Source: Acidicapsa acidisoli (GTDB taxonomy: Bacteria; Acidobacteriota; Terriglobia; Terriglobales; Acidobacteriaceae). From it: DNA of 64,000 nucleotides. The translations under genes were made by a program, and so were the position numbers. The stretch covers positions 496,001-560,000 of the forward strand of contig NZ_JAGSYI010000004.1 in the NCBI RefSeq assembly GCF_025685625.1, written 5' to 3'. The notes under the pieces are model-generated. The model saw nothing but the letters and a program-made list of their open reading frames with translations. It was not told the origin of the DNA and searched no databases. This document shows, piece after piece, positions 18,900 through 28,109 of the stretch (its first letter is position 1; each line of letters begins with the position of its first letter).

Positions 18900-20059
18900 T
18901 GGACTGCTTCTCTCTTGGGGGCCGGCGTGTTCAAAGCATCGTGGATGGTTTTAAGTAACTCTCCCGAGGGATCTCCGGAATAGTCCCAGAACATAACGCC
19001 GCCAAGTTGATGGCTTTGCACATACTTGCATTTTTCGATCAGCGATTCTGAATCTTCATAGGAGACGAAGATTTGCTTCTCTGAGTTGTATAGATACGGG
19101 ACCGAAGCCGTGGGATCCCAGAAGCGGATGAAGCCATGATTCAGCATGGTTTCTACAATACTGTGATACGGAGCGTAGGCATTGGGAATCGCCTTCCCTG
19201 ATTGATATAAGCCATGATTGCGGTCTGCGACCTGACCCCAGACATGCCCGTAAAACGGAAGTCCTAGGAGGATCTTGGACACGGGAACGCCAGCCTTTTC
19301 AAAGGCGAGTACGGACGCATTCGCGGAGATTTTCTTGGGATCAGCAGGGTTTGTAAAAAGAGGCGCGTGATGACCTGTCGTCTGATCGGAATCGGGCTCG
19401 TAATAATCGTAAGCCATGAGATTGACAGAATCCACGTAGCGCTGGACTTTGTCCATTTCGGTGTGGACTAAAAACTCATCTGACGCGCCCGCGGCAATCG
19501 TAAGATAGAGCCTCTTTTGCGTCTTGGTTGTCTCCAGATCGAATCTCGACCGCAGTTCTTTCAGAAGCAGCGTAAAGTTTTTCTTGTCTTCACTCCGAAA
19601 TGGGTGACCGGCTCCTGGCATGCCCGGATACTCCCAATCGATATCAAGCCCGTCGAGGTCATAAAGCTTGAGGAAATCCATTACGCTCTGAATGAAAACT
19701 GCCCTACTTTGCGCAGTGAGCGAAACATCGGAGAAATTGGTCGACCACAACCAGCCACCCACCGAAACGAGAATCGTGAGATCAGGATTTTCCTGCTTGA
19801 GGGAATGCAAGTAAGCGAAGTTTTCCTTGTCAAAGGAAAAGCCATTCACCATCCGCCCATTCTCAATATTGGCGAAGGCGTAGTTGATGCGGGTGAGACT
19901 GCGAGCGTCAATCTGGCCAGGCTGGAGAGTCGTGTTTTGCGGAAATACGTATCCGACCACGGCGATTCCGGGCTTCGGGGCAGTAGCATACACCACCGGT
20001 GAGATCAAGACCGGTAGACAGACAACGAGACAACAGGCGAGACGGAGAATTCCGCGCAT
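18896..20059 (-). CDS. Secreted GH18 glycoside hydrolase (chitinase-like)
   Basis: 387 residues from the ATG at 20057-20059, which has GGAAG seven bases upstream and is preferred over a TTG nine codons earlier. A signal peptide (about 1-26) precedes a single GH18 TIM barrel. The catalytic DxxDxDxE is seen as 'DLDGLDIDWEYPG', with the acid/base at about Glu143. Other barrel strands are 'ILVSVGGW', 'VNLMAYDYYEPDSD', 'ILLGLPFYGHVWG' and 'GGVMFWDYSGD'. The conserved tyrosine region suggests substrate-assisted retaining cleavage of beta-1,4-GlcNAc chains. No chitin-binding module is present, so soluble chitooligosaccharides may be preferred. Divergent from the GH9 gene over a short gap with an inverted repeat. 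Confidence 0.93.
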   Translation of the reverse strand: MRGILRLACCLVVCLPVLISPVVYATAPKPGIAVVGYVFPQNTTLQPGQIDARSLTRINYAFANIENGRMVNGFSFDKENFAYLHSLKQENPDLTILVSVGGWLWSTNFSDVSLTAQSRAVFIQSVMDFLKLYDLDGLDIDWEYPGMPGAGHPFRSEDKKNFTLLLKELRSRFDLETTKTQKRLYLTIAAGASDEFLVHTEMDKVQRYVDSVNLMAYDYYEPDSDQTTGHHAPLFTNPADPKKISANASVLAFEKAGVPVSKILLGLPFYGHVWGQVADRNHGLYQSGKAIPNAYAPYHSIVETMLNHGFIRFWDPTASVPYLYNSEKQIFVSYEDSESLIEKCKYVQSHQLGGVMFWDYSGDPSGELLKTIHDALNTPAPKREAVQ

Positions 20060-20079
20060 AAGATACTTCCTAAATAAAC

Positions 20080-20102
20080 GTATCAAAGTTCTGAGTTGAT
20101 AC
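20080..20102. promoter_or_regulatory. Inverted repeat in the GH18/GH9 divergent promoter
   Basis: GTATCAA (20080-20086) and TTGATAC (20096-20102) form a perfect seven-bp inverted repeat with a nine-base spacer, lying between the divergent GH18 (start 20059) and GH9 (start 20152) genes. Position and symmetry fit a repressor operator, plausibly for the ROK regulator at 16.3-17.5 kb. I found no second exact copy in the neighbouring intergenic gaps. Confidence 0.35.
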
Positions 20103-20151
20103 TTACACTAAAAGTCGAAGAAACTCAACTTCGGAAGGAAGGTGCGTCCTA

Positions 20152-21978
20152 TTGAGGTCAAAGGCGTTGCTTGCAGTATCTCTTTGCGCGGTCTTTAGCC
20201 AGACTGGCCTGGGGCAGATGCGTGTGCTAGTCGATCAGGTTGGCTATGAAACCACGGCGCCGAAGGTGGGGCTCGTCGTCGGTACGAAGCAGGATCATCC
20301 CACCCAGTTTTCGTTGGTGGACTCGGACACTGGAAAGACTGTCCTTTCGAGTGCGTTGAAGCCATCGGGTGAGGTGTACGACTGGGGTGGCCGCGTCTTC
20401 TGGACTGCGGATTTCAGCTCTTGGCAGAAACCCGGCCACTATGCGCTTCAGATTCCGTCGAATGATGGCGCTATCAGTTCCTGCACATTCGATATTGAGG
20501 AGAATGTCCTAGAGCACGACACGCTCTCGAATATTGTTTTCTACTTCAAAGGGCAAAGATCTAGTGGACTCTTCGATCAAGCCGATCGTCATTTGACGCT
20601 TCCCGGCACGCAGAATGGTTCTGTCGATGTACATGGAGGCTGGTATGACGCCACGGGCGACTACGGAATCCATCTCTCGCATCAGAATCCAACATCGTAT
20701 TTCAACCCGCAACAGGTCCCGCTCGTTGCCTGGAGTCTCTTAAAAAGCTATCGGCTCCTTGAGGCACGCCAGGATGACAACTTCAGCGAGTACGAGAGAA
20801 GGATGCTGGACGAGGGCCTTTATGGGGCTGACTTTCTGGTACGAATGAAGCGGCCAGATGGCTCGTTCCTCGAATCGATCACCGCGCCAGGGAAAGACAA
20901 ACTCGCCAGGGATCGTGTCATTGGAAACCCCAATTGGCGCACTCAGATCAAGACCAAGAGCTCTGACTCGACTGAAAGCATCAACAAAGCGGACGGACCG
21001 CACGCGTACGAGGCGAGCTTCCGCGCGGGTGGCGGCATGGCGATCGCTGCCCTGGCGCTGGCAAGCACGATGCCGGAGGATGGCGACTACAAGCGCCAAC
21101 AATATCTCAAGACCGCTGAAGAGGCGTTTACATTTCTCAATGCCCACAATCAGGAACTGCTGAACGATCATATTGAAAACATTCTGGATGACTATTGCGC
21201 CCTTGTTGCGGTGACGGAACTCTACGGCGCAACACACAACCACGTGTATCTTGAAGCGGCGGACAAGCGGGCAAACCACTTGATGGCGCGTCTCACGACA
21301 TCCGGGCGGTGGCGCGACTACTGGGCTGCCGATGCCGGGCCCAGACCGTACTTCCATCCTGCCGATGCCGGGCTTCCTGTGATCAGTCTGCTTGAATATG
21401 CGCGGATTGCATCGCCTACACAGCAAGGGAAAGTGCGAGAGACCGTGGCGCGTTCCCTGCGCTTTGAGCTTGCAGTTACATCTGACGTAAATAATCCATT
21501 TGGCTATGCGCGGCAACTGGTGCGTATGGGGGACGGCACTATTAGGACTGCATTCTTCTTTCCGCACGATACCGAGGCTTCGCCCTGGTGGCAGGGAGAG
21601 AATGCACGGCTTGCGTCCCTGGCCGCGGCGGCGAGGATGGCGGCGCCTTTGTTTGCCGATCAGCCTGATTTTCAGTCGCAGTTGCGCGCCTATGCGTGGA
21701 ATCAGCTGCACTGGATTCTGGGCCGCAACCCGTTTGATTCAAGCATGCTGATGGGAAGCGGGCACGGCAATGCCGCATACATGTTCTTCCGCTCCTACAA
21801 GTACACAAGCGCTCCCGGCGCAATCATCAATGGCATTACGTCGGGCCTGAATAATGAAGATCGGATCGCCTTCAACGAGGGTTTTGCAGTTACAGGCAAG
21901 GATGAAGACTGGCGGTGGACGGAAGAGTGGCTGCCACATGCGGCCTGGTATTTATACGCGATCAGCCTGCCGCACTAA
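20152..21978 (+). CDS. Secreted GH9 glycoside hydrolase, exo-glucosaminidase-like
   Basis: 608 residues. TTG start, with a purine-rich GGAAGGAAGG about 11 bases upstream. Signal peptide (about 1-21), a CelD-type N-terminal Ig-like domain (about 22-115, 'VLVDQVGYETTAPKVG'), then the GH9 (alpha/alpha)6 barrel. The nucleophile-side aspartates are in 'GGWYDATGDYGIHLSH' (Asp166, Asp170; the usual motif is DAGD) and the acid Glu is in 'WRWTEEWLPH' near residue 591. The wider 'DA-x-G-D' form and position in an amino-sugar locus recall the GH9 enzymes of Vibrio chitobiose/glucosamine operons, which are exo-acting on glucosamine dimers. I therefore prefer an exo-beta-glucosaminidase role over endoglucanase. 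That is inference. Confidence 0.88.
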   Translation: MRSKALLAVSLCAVFSQTGLGQMRVLVDQVGYETTAPKVGLVVGTKQDHPTQFSLVDSDTGKTVLSSALKPSGEVYDWGGRVFWTADFSSWQKPGHYALQIPSNDGAISSCTFDIEENVLEHDTLSNIVFYFKGQRSSGLFDQADRHLTLPGTQNGSVDVHGGWYDATGDYGIHLSHQNPTSYFNPQQVPLVAWSLLKSYRLLEARQDDNFSEYERRMLDEGLYGADFLVRMKRPDGSFLESITAPGKDKLARDRVIGNPNWRTQIKTKSSDSTESINKADGPHAYEASFRAGGGMAIAALALASTMPEDGDYKRQQYLKTAEEAFTFLNAHNQELLNDHIENILDDYCALVAVTELYGATHNHVYLEAADKRANHLMARLTTSGRWRDYWAADAGPRPYFHPADAGLPVISLLEYARIASPTQQGKVRETVARSLRFELAVTSDVNNPFGYARQLVRMGDGTIRTAFFFPHDTEASPWWQGENARLASLAAAARMAAPLFADQPDFQSQLRAYAWNQLHWILGRNPFDSSMLMGSGHGNAAYMFFRSYKYTSAPGAIINGITSGLNNEDRIAFNEGFAVTGKDEDWRWTEEWLPHAAWYLYAISLPH

Positions 21979-22059
21979 AAGATTCAGAATTGGTGTACCC
22001 GGCACCGGAGACGCGGCTGCGCAAAACGCATTGTTGAAGATGGTATGCGGTATAAACGG

Positions 22060-22094
22060 CTACGTCGCAGCCAGAAATTCCGGCTGCGACGTAG
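22060..22094. terminator. Bidirectional terminator hairpin
   Basis: CTACGTCGCAGCC (22060-22072) pairs perfectly over 13 bp with 22082-22094 around a nine-base loop. It lies between the stops of the convergent GH9 gene (21978) and the TonB receptor gene (22111). Confidence 0.75.
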
Positions 22095-22110
22095 GTTGGG
22101 TTGCGGTTAA

Positions 22111-25100
22111 CTAGAACGCGTACTTAAGCGATAGCTGGATGTGCCGTTCGGTGGAGTTGGTGCCGCTGATGGCGCCGAAGTTCGAATCGGTTACAGTGTT
22201 ATCCGGCGCGTTGTAGCTGGCTATGTTAAATGCGTTGAAGAAATCGGCACGGAAGTCGAAGTGCTGCTCCCTCCATACCGGGAAGGTCTTGAAGACCGAC
22301 ATGTCAACCTGTTCGTAGCCAGGGCCGCGCAGTGACATGGGATGAACGTTACCAAAGGCGTTCAACGGTTGTTGAGCGAAGACGCAGGTTCCGTCGTCGA
22401 CGTTTGCGGCGCAGACATCGAGAACGCCGGGGGAGGTTCCAAACCAATGATCTGGAGTACGGCCGGTGACGTGCAGAGGCCGCAACTGCTGTGGCCTGGC
22501 TGAAGCGGAGTTGACCAGATTGGAATAGTTCGAGGGCGAGCTGGCCGTCAGCGGAAAACCGGAATAGCTGACGTCGGACCCGGCTAGCTTCCAGCCTCCG
22601 ACGACGGCGTCAATAGCCCGGTTCCAGTTGGCGCCGAATTGCTTCCCACGGCCGAAAGGCAGATCATATTCGCCTGAGACGCTCAGGGCATGACGGATAT
22701 CGAAACCCGACGGGCCCCATTCAGCGGCCATGTCATACGAATTCTGCTGGTAATACTGACCGCTGATGTTGGAGACACCGTAGTATCCGAAGCTATCCGT
22801 GAGGGACTTCGAATAAGTGTAGTTCGCCGTCAGTTCGAGACCGGCTGCCAGATGCTGGCGGAAGACTGCCTGCAGCGCGTTATAGTTGCTCGCGGAGTTC
22901 GTGGCGCTGATCTTGATCACGCCGCTCTGTCCGACGAGGTTCGTATAAGGTGCAGGCGCTCCGGGAGCTGGAAGTTGATTGCCCCAGAACGGGTTGGTGA
23001 GGTGATGTCCCAGGATTCCTACGTAACCAGCCTGCAGAGTCGACTTAGGCGTCAACTCGTACTGGGCTGTGAGACTAAATTCCTGCGTGGAGGACGGCTT
23101 CAGATCTTTGGGCCAGACATAGAGGGTTGTGATCGGAGCCTGACCGGTCGGGAAACCTAGAGTCGTTGAATAGGGAGTGCCACCCGAACCGGCAGTCGGA
23201 ACCGTTTCTTTCTGTTCGAAATCGGTGTGAAAGGGCGGATTCTGCGTCAGACGAAGGTTCGCTCCCATGCCTTCCAGGTAGCTGGTGATGCCATAGCCGC
23301 CACGGATGACCCATTTCGGTGTGGGCTGGTATGCAAATCCGAAACGCGGCTGGATTTGGGCGTAGTAGGGATCGTAAAGGGCGCGGCTGTTTCCATCCAC
23401 ACCCGCGTATTCGATTTGTTTTGTTTGCTCGTTGACGTTGGCCATCTTATTATTCACTTCATAGATTGGCTCATCGAATTCCCAGCGGACGCCGAGATTG
23501 AGGGTGAAGTTTTTGAGTATCTTGAAATCGTCTTGTGCAAACACGCCATCGCGCCACTGGCGCTGGCCCGTTAGGCCGGTGACGTTGCCGATCTGCACGT
23601 CGTAAACGCGATCAAGCAGAAAGTCCGCGAAAGGATAGCCGGTGCTGCCGGGCTGTACGGAGTATTGCCCGGTGTAAGTGAAGTCTCCCAATTCTCCATC
23701 GTTGCCTGGATAGAAGCTGTTCTGCTGATAGCGCGTAAACTGCGCACCGAACTTGAACAGATGACGTCCGCGCTGCCAAGTCAGGTTATCGCCGTATTCA
23801 AAGACGTTGTCGACGAAGACTTCAGGAGTTGGGTTCGCACCGAAACCGTCGGGCTGACCGTTGCCTGAGGAGGTGGTGGTTTCAAAGTTTCCGTTACTGC
23901 TGAAAGATTGCAGGCTGAATCCGGCGGTCTGCTGAGGCTTGCTGGGAATGCCAACGAGAGAATTGCCATTGAGCCCGAAGACGCCGCTTGGATCGATCGT
24001 CACGCCGCTATTGAACTGAATACGCGCATATGAGGCGCGGGCGTTGTTCACGATGGACGGCGAAAAGGTACGCGTCCAACTCACGGTGCCCAGATGATCC
24101 GGATAGTTCGATGCGCTGGGGAACAGCACTGGAAGCGGGGTCTCGACTGTTGCGTCCTCGGCATATCCCTGTGTATACCGGCCCGAGATTACGTCTCGGT
24201 CGTGAAGATGCCAGTCGATCTTGACGTCGCCCTGGTCGTTGGTCGCATAGCTCTTGATGGACCCTATGTAGTTTTCGAAGATACCGTACGGGTCCGGAGT
24301 ATTTGGATTGTTCGGAAGCGGATAGACTTCCGGATGCGCAAAGAGAAAGGTCGCGACAGGGTTTACAACCGGAATCTGGTTGTTGGTGTAGATAGGCGTT
24401 CCCGGAGCTTGAGTATCGTATAGCTGGATACCCTGCGCCGAGAGGGCAGACAGATCGCCGGTGCGAAAGGGACCGGGCACCACGCTCGCGAAACCGTCGC
24501 CGGAGAGATGATAGCGAAACGCCTCATAATCAACAAAGTAAAAGAGCTTGTCTTTGATGATAGGACCGCCGAAGGTTCCGCCGAAGGTGGACTGCGTGTA
24601 TGGGTTCTTGGGAGCGCCGCCATGGTCGTTGGACCAGCTGTTGGCATTAAGATTGTCGTTGGAGAGAAACCAGAAGGCGCTGCCATGAAGCTGGTTGCTG
24701 CCGCTCTTCATCACCATGACCACTTCGCCGCCGTTTACGTTGCCGAACTCCGCATTCGCGTTGGAGGCAATGACACGGATCTGCTCAAGCGAGTCAGGGC
24801 TCGGCGAATACCCAATAGTGTTATTCAAGTTCTCATTGATTTCCTGGCCGTCCAGGAGATAGTTGTTGGACTGCTGGCGGCTGCCGTTCACGTTTGGCTC
24901 ATTCGTAGCAGCGGTAGAACGCTCCGACGAGTTGTTTGCAGCGTTGGTGGAGGACATTGAGGTACCGAAACCACCGTAGCCCGTGGACACTGCGCCTGGA
25001 GTGAAGACCGTTAGCTGAGAAAAGTCACGGCCATTAAGGGGCACGCTGTTAATTATGTTCTCGGTGAAGGTTTCTCCAAGTGTTGGATTCTCGGTGTCCA

Positions 25101-25479
25101 TGATGGGTTGGAACTGCTCCGAAACCACCACCGAGGTATTGGTTGAGCCTATCTTGAGCGAGATATCAATCTTGGCCGTCTGATCGATTTCGAGCGGGAA
25201 GGGACCGTACTTAGCCAGGTCGAATCCAGTGGCCGCGACTGTCAAATTGTAACTGCCAATCTGTAGAAAGCGAATCGAGTACTCACCCGCCTGATTTGTA
25301 ACAGCTTTGGTTTGAACTCCGGTTGCGGTGTTGATCGCCGTGACGTCGGCCCCGGTCAAGATAGCGCCGCTTGCGTCAGTGATCGTGCCACGAATGGTTC
25401 CGGTCACTGTCTGCGCCACACCGGAAAGAGCGAACGCCAACAATAACCACATCGTCATGGAACAAAACATGCGCTTCAT
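22111..25479 (-). CDS. Oar-like TonB-dependent receptor of the amino-sugar locus
   Basis: 1122 residues from the ATG at 25477-25479, which has a strong AGGAGG seven bases upstream. A reading from 25584 adds an unrelated leader. Signal peptide, carboxypeptidase-regulatory domain (about 25-110: 'GTIRGTITDASGAILTGADV'), plug ('VPLNGRDFSQLTVFTPGAV', 'NYLLDGQEINENLNNTIG') and a very large barrel with 'EFGNVNGGEVVMVMKSGSNQLHGSAFWF' ending '...RHIQLSLKYAF' with the usual terminal Phe. Such receptors act as SusC analogues in Acidobacteriota. Lying between GH9 and the kinase/porter genes, it probably imports chitooligosaccharides. It has its own terminator hairpin and a 384-base upstream gap. Confidence 0.92.
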   Translation of the reverse strand: MKRMFCSMTMWLLLAFALSGVAQTVTGTIRGTITDASGAILTGADVTAINTATGVQTKAVTNQAGEYSIRFLQIGSYNLTVAATGFDLAKYGPFPLEIDQTAKIDISLKIGSTNTSVVVSEQFQPIMDTENPTLGETFTENIINSVPLNGRDFSQLTVFTPGAVSTGYGGFGTSMSSTNAANNSSERSTAATNEPNVNGSRQQSNNYLLDGQEINENLNNTIGYSPSPDSLEQIRVIASNANAEFGNVNGGEVVMVMKSGSNQLHGSAFWFLSNDNLNANSWSNDHGGAPKNPYTQSTFGGTFGGPIIKDKLFYFVDYEAFRYHLSGDGFASVVPGPFRTGDLSALSAQGIQLYDTQAPGTPIYTNNQIPVVNPVATFLFAHPEVYPLPNNPNTPDPYGIFENYIGSIKSYATNDQGDVKIDWHLHDRDVISGRYTQGYAEDATVETPLPVLFPSASNYPDHLGTVSWTRTFSPSIVNNARASYARIQFNSGVTIDPSGVFGLNGNSLVGIPSKPQQTAGFSLQSFSSNGNFETTTSSGNGQPDGFGANPTPEVFVDNVFEYGDNLTWQRGRHLFKFGAQFTRYQQNSFYPGNDGELGDFTYTGQYSVQPGSTGYPFADFLLDRVYDVQIGNVTGLTGQRQWRDGVFAQDDFKILKNFTLNLGVRWEFDEPIYEVNNKMANVNEQTKQIEYAGVDGNSRALYDPYYAQIQPRFGFAYQPTPKWVIRGGYGITSYLEGMGANLRLTQNPPFHTDFEQKETVPTAGSGGTPYSTTLGFPTGQAPITTLYVWPKDLKPSSTQEFSLTAQYELTPKSTLQAGYVGILGHHLTNPFWGNQLPAPGAPAPYTNLVGQSGVIKISATNSASNYNALQAVFRQHLAAGLELTANYTYSKSLTDSFGYYGVSNISGQYYQQNSYDMAAEWGPSGFDIRHALSVSGEYDLPFGRGKQFGANWNRAIDAVVGGWKLAGSDVSYSGFPLTASSPSNYSNLVNSASARPQQLRPLHVTGRTPDHWFGTSPGVLDVCAANVDDGTCVFAQQPLNAFGNVHPMSLRGPGYEQVDMSVFKTFPVWREQHFDFRADFFNAFNIASYNAPDNTVTDSNFGAISGTNSTERHIQLSLKYAF

Positions 25480-25863
25480 ATCCCTGCCTCCTTTGTTATG
25501 TTTGTAAAGAAAGCTGCGCGCGCCCATAGAGCATTTGTGCCTGCACCACTCCTTTTGGGCAGAACGGACTGCGGTAGAGTCCATACTTGCGGCCGGACTC
25601 TGGCCCGAACTAACGATAGGTGCACGTTACAAGAATATTTCACGCAATTCAAGATCAATTTAGCGTCAAATGATCACAAAATAGATCGAAAGCCAAAGAA
25701 AGCGTTCTCTTGGCTAATTCCGATCCCTAGGCTTGTGTTCTTTATCAAAATTGATTTCTTACCCAGTTCCCTCAAAAAACTGTTGCGTCTGGGAGCCTCC
25801 TGATTCATACTTAGGAACATTTACGAAGTCTGTGAATGGGCTCTGTGATGCAGGTTAAGCGTA
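25480..25863. other. 384-base divergent intergenic region
   Basis: AT-richer than its surroundings. It holds the leader of the TonB receptor (left) and the promoter of the thioredoxin-domain gene (right). A loose inverted repeat GATCA-N13-TGATC (about 25650-25672) could bind a regulator. On the minus strand TTGAAT-N17-TAACGT is a weak promoter candidate for the receptor. No coding potential is seen. Confidence 0.4.
25783..25811 (+). promoter_or_regulatory. Sigma-70-like promoter of the double-thioredoxin gene
   Basis: TTGCGT (25783-25788), a 17-base spacer and CATACT (25806-25811). The same spacing and a near-identical -10 (GATACT) occur before the YVTN gene at 32378-32406, at almost the same distance to the start codon. 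Confidence 0.5.
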
Positions 25864-26991
25864 ATGTGGAAAGCTTGGGTAGTTTTTATCTTCGCCCTGG
25901 CGGCCATCGCCGAGGAACCCCATCCGGTTCTCTCCATCGGTTCGCCAGCGCCCAATTTCTCTCTACCTGGAGTCGATGGCCGAATTCATACCTTGAGCGA
26001 TTACGACTCGAGTCCTGTCCTCGTAGTTGTGTTTACCTGCAACCATTGCCCTATCGCGCAGATGTACGAGCGGCGCATTCAACAATTGGCGGATGATTAT
26101 AAGAGCAAGGAAGTCGCGGTGGTCGCAATCCAGCCCAACGATCCAAGGGCAATTCGCATCGACGAACTCGATTCTTCCGACATGAGCGATAGCCTGGCCG
26201 AAATGAAGGTTCGCGTCGAATACAAACATCTGACTTATCCATATCTATATGACGGAGATACACAGCAGGTGGCACGAGCGTACGGGCCGCGAGCAACTCC
26301 GCACGTGTTCATCTTCGATCACCTACGGCGTCTCCGCTATGAAGGGCGCATCGATACCAGTTATCGTACAGAACTGGTAAAGACGCACGAAGCACGCGAT
26401 GCCATTGATGCTCTTCTGGAACATAAGGAGATCGGAGTCACACATACCGGAGTGTTTGGATGCTCGACGAAGTGGGCCGAGAAATCAGCGGATCGAGTTG
26501 CGGCGCTGGAGAAGATCGATGAGCAGCCGGTCAATGTCACACTGGCTTCGAAGGCTGATCTCGCCAAACTACGCACAAATCCATCGCGCCAGATGATGCT
26601 GGTCGACTTCTGGGCAACCTGGTGCGGAACGTGCGTTGCCGAGTTTGCTGACCTAGAAAACACATTGCACATGTATGCCCACCGGGACTTTTCGCTGGTT
26701 ACTGTTTCGGCTAACATGCCTGATGAAAATGCAAGTGTTCTGCACTTCCTTCAAAAGCAGCATGCGACCAGCGCAAATCTTCTTTTCGATACGGACGATA
26801 CGGAGGCGCATCAGACGGCCTTCGATCCGCAATGGGATTCTGCCGTGCCCTATACCGTTCTTCTTTCAGGAGACGGCAAAGTGCTCTACAAGAAGCTTGG
26901 GTCCGTAGATATGCTCGAACTAAGACGCACCATCCTTGCAAATCTGCCTTCCGCCTATATCGGATTCAATCAATATTGGCAGAGCCAATGA
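25864..26991 (+). CDS. Secreted protein with two thioredoxin-fold domains
   Basis: 375 residues. A short signal peptide ('AWVVFIFALAAIAEE') is followed by an AhpC/TSA-like domain (about 20-185) with 'FTCNHCPIAQMYERRI' and the conserved 'ATPHVFIFD' cis-Pro region. A second TlpA-like domain (about 225-370) has 'VDFWATWCGTCVAEF' and 'VPYTVLLSGDGKVLYK'. Both CxxC-type sites look intact. It likely acts as a periplasmic or secreted thiol-disulfide or peroxide reductase. Its position between the TonB receptor and the ROK kinase is odd for a sugar locus; it may protect or fold secreted enzymes. The start has no good ribosome binding site. It is convergent with the kinase gene. Confidence 0.85.
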   Translation: MWKAWVVFIFALAAIAEEPHPVLSIGSPAPNFSLPGVDGRIHTLSDYDSSPVLVVVFTCNHCPIAQMYERRIQQLADDYKSKEVAVVAIQPNDPRAIRIDELDSSDMSDSLAEMKVRVEYKHLTYPYLYDGDTQQVARAYGPRATPHVFIFDHLRRLRYEGRIDTSYRTELVKTHEARDAIDALLEHKEIGVTHTGVFGCSTKWAEKSADRVAALEKIDEQPVNVTLASKADLAKLRTNPSRQMMLVDFWATWCGTCVAEFADLENTLHMYAHRDFSLVTVSANMPDENASVLHFLQKQHATSANLLFDTDDTEAHQTAFDPQWDSAVPYTVLLSGDGKVLYKKLGSVDMLELRRTILANLPSAYIGFNQYWQSQ

Positions 26992-27042
26992 CCTCGACGC
27001 CCTGAAACTGAGCCAACAATACGGCAACTCCAGATTCCTTGG

Positions 27043-28056
27043 TTAGCGACCAGGATTCGGTTTCCCGGCGATCGCGATTGCCTGGAAAACAGCGCCGTAG
27101 AGTTGAGCCTCAACACCGAGAGAACTCGGAACCAGCCGAGACTGCACACGCGCATTCCTTCCCTTCAGAATGACACGAGTTGCGTCCACCAGGGCTGGAT
27201 GCAGCCCGACATTTCCACCCAATACAAAGAGCGGGCAGTTCAGCACCAACGAGATGTTATAGATGGCGTAGGCCAATGTTCGAGACGCAAGTCCGAGTAC
27301 GGCATGCGCAAGCGGATTGCCGGCGAGTGCTTCGTCGAAGATCTGGGTTGCGGTCGCATCCTTGGTCAGTTCGGTACTACCTTCGCTCCAGACCCCTTGC
27401 CAATGAGATCTAATACCTTCTCCGCCGACGATTGCTTCGAGTGCCCCTGGCTCGCCGGCTTCTACCAGACCCACGGAAGTGCCGGGAACGAGCATATAAC
27501 CAATCTCGCCTGCGATCCATCCTTCCCCGCGAAACGGCTCGCCATTGAGAATGATACCGGCCCCCACCCCTGTGCCAATCGCGAGGAAGACAAAGTTATC
27601 GACTCCGCGAGCAGATCCCGCGGAGTGCTCACCGAACGCCGCCATGTTTACGTCGTTGTCAACGAAGGCAGGCACGCCAAGCTCAGCTTCCAGAAGATCG
27701 CGCAGAGGAATATTCTTCCAGCCCATGAGATATGAGGTTGCAAGAACCTTGCCGTGGTCTGTGTCTGTAATGCCGGGAGCGCCCGCTCCGATTGCGACCA
27801 AGTCACCGTGCGACGATGCATTCGCTGACAGCAAAGCTTCCACCCCCTTGCACGTCATGCGAACGATCTCTTGTGGATCACGGATTCCAACAGTTGAATA
27901 TGACCATCTGCCAACTATTGTCCCTGCCTTATTCGCCAGGGCGACGCGCAAGTTGGTTCCTCCGATATCGACGCCGACGACCAGACCTTCGAAGGACGCT
28001 TCCTCAGTTTGTTGGCGGGTTGTCATTGAACTACTAGACTGATGCAACGACTTCAC
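27043..28056 (-). CDS. ROK-family sugar kinase (glucokinase/GlcNAc kinase type)
   Basis: 337 residues from a GTG at 28054-28056, which has GAGGA six bases upstream; an ATG at 28026 is the alternative. The N-terminal ATP site 'VVGVDIGGTNLRVALANKAG' and catalytic Asp in 'FVDNDVNMAAFGEHSAG' are intact, as is 'IGTGVGAGIILNG'. The ROK zinc motif C-x-C-G-x2-G-C is missing and ExGH reads 'GEIGYM', so the zinc site is lost, as in the ROK regulator of the same locus. It should phosphorylate the hexose or GlcNAc brought in by the adjoining MFS porter, with which it forms an operon (gap about 53 bases). Exact sugar not decided. Confidence 0.88.
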   Translation of the reverse strand: MKSLHQSSSSMTTRQQTEEASFEGLVVGVDIGGTNLRVALANKAGTIVGRWSYSTVGIRDPQEIVRMTCKGVEALLSANASSHGDLVAIGAGAPGITDTDHGKVLATSYLMGWKNIPLRDLLEAELGVPAFVDNDVNMAAFGEHSAGSARGVDNFVFLAIGTGVGAGIILNGEPFRGEGWIAGEIGYMLVPGTSVGLVEAGEPGALEAIVGGEGIRSHWQGVWSEGSTELTKDATATQIFDEALAGNPLAHAVLGLASRTLAYAIYNISLVLNCPLFVLGGNVGLHPALVDATRVILKGRNARVQSRLVPSSLGVEAQLYGAVFQAIAIAGKPNPGR

Positions 28057-28109
28057 TTGCAATTCCTCGTGTTGGTGATGGTTCGGCGGCCATAGCGGCT
28101 ATGAGTCCG

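Noticed and set aside
20740-21711. Minus-strand open frame (323 codons) inside the GH9 gene
   Set aside because: Basic, low-complexity product without signal or motif. The GH9 frame on the other strand is continuous and motif-complete.
25806-25813. ATACTTA shared upstream of the GH9, thioredoxin and YVTN genes as a possible common operator
   Set aside because: At two of the three sites it coincides with a -10 box 17 bases after a TTGC-type -35, so a promoter explains it better than an operator.
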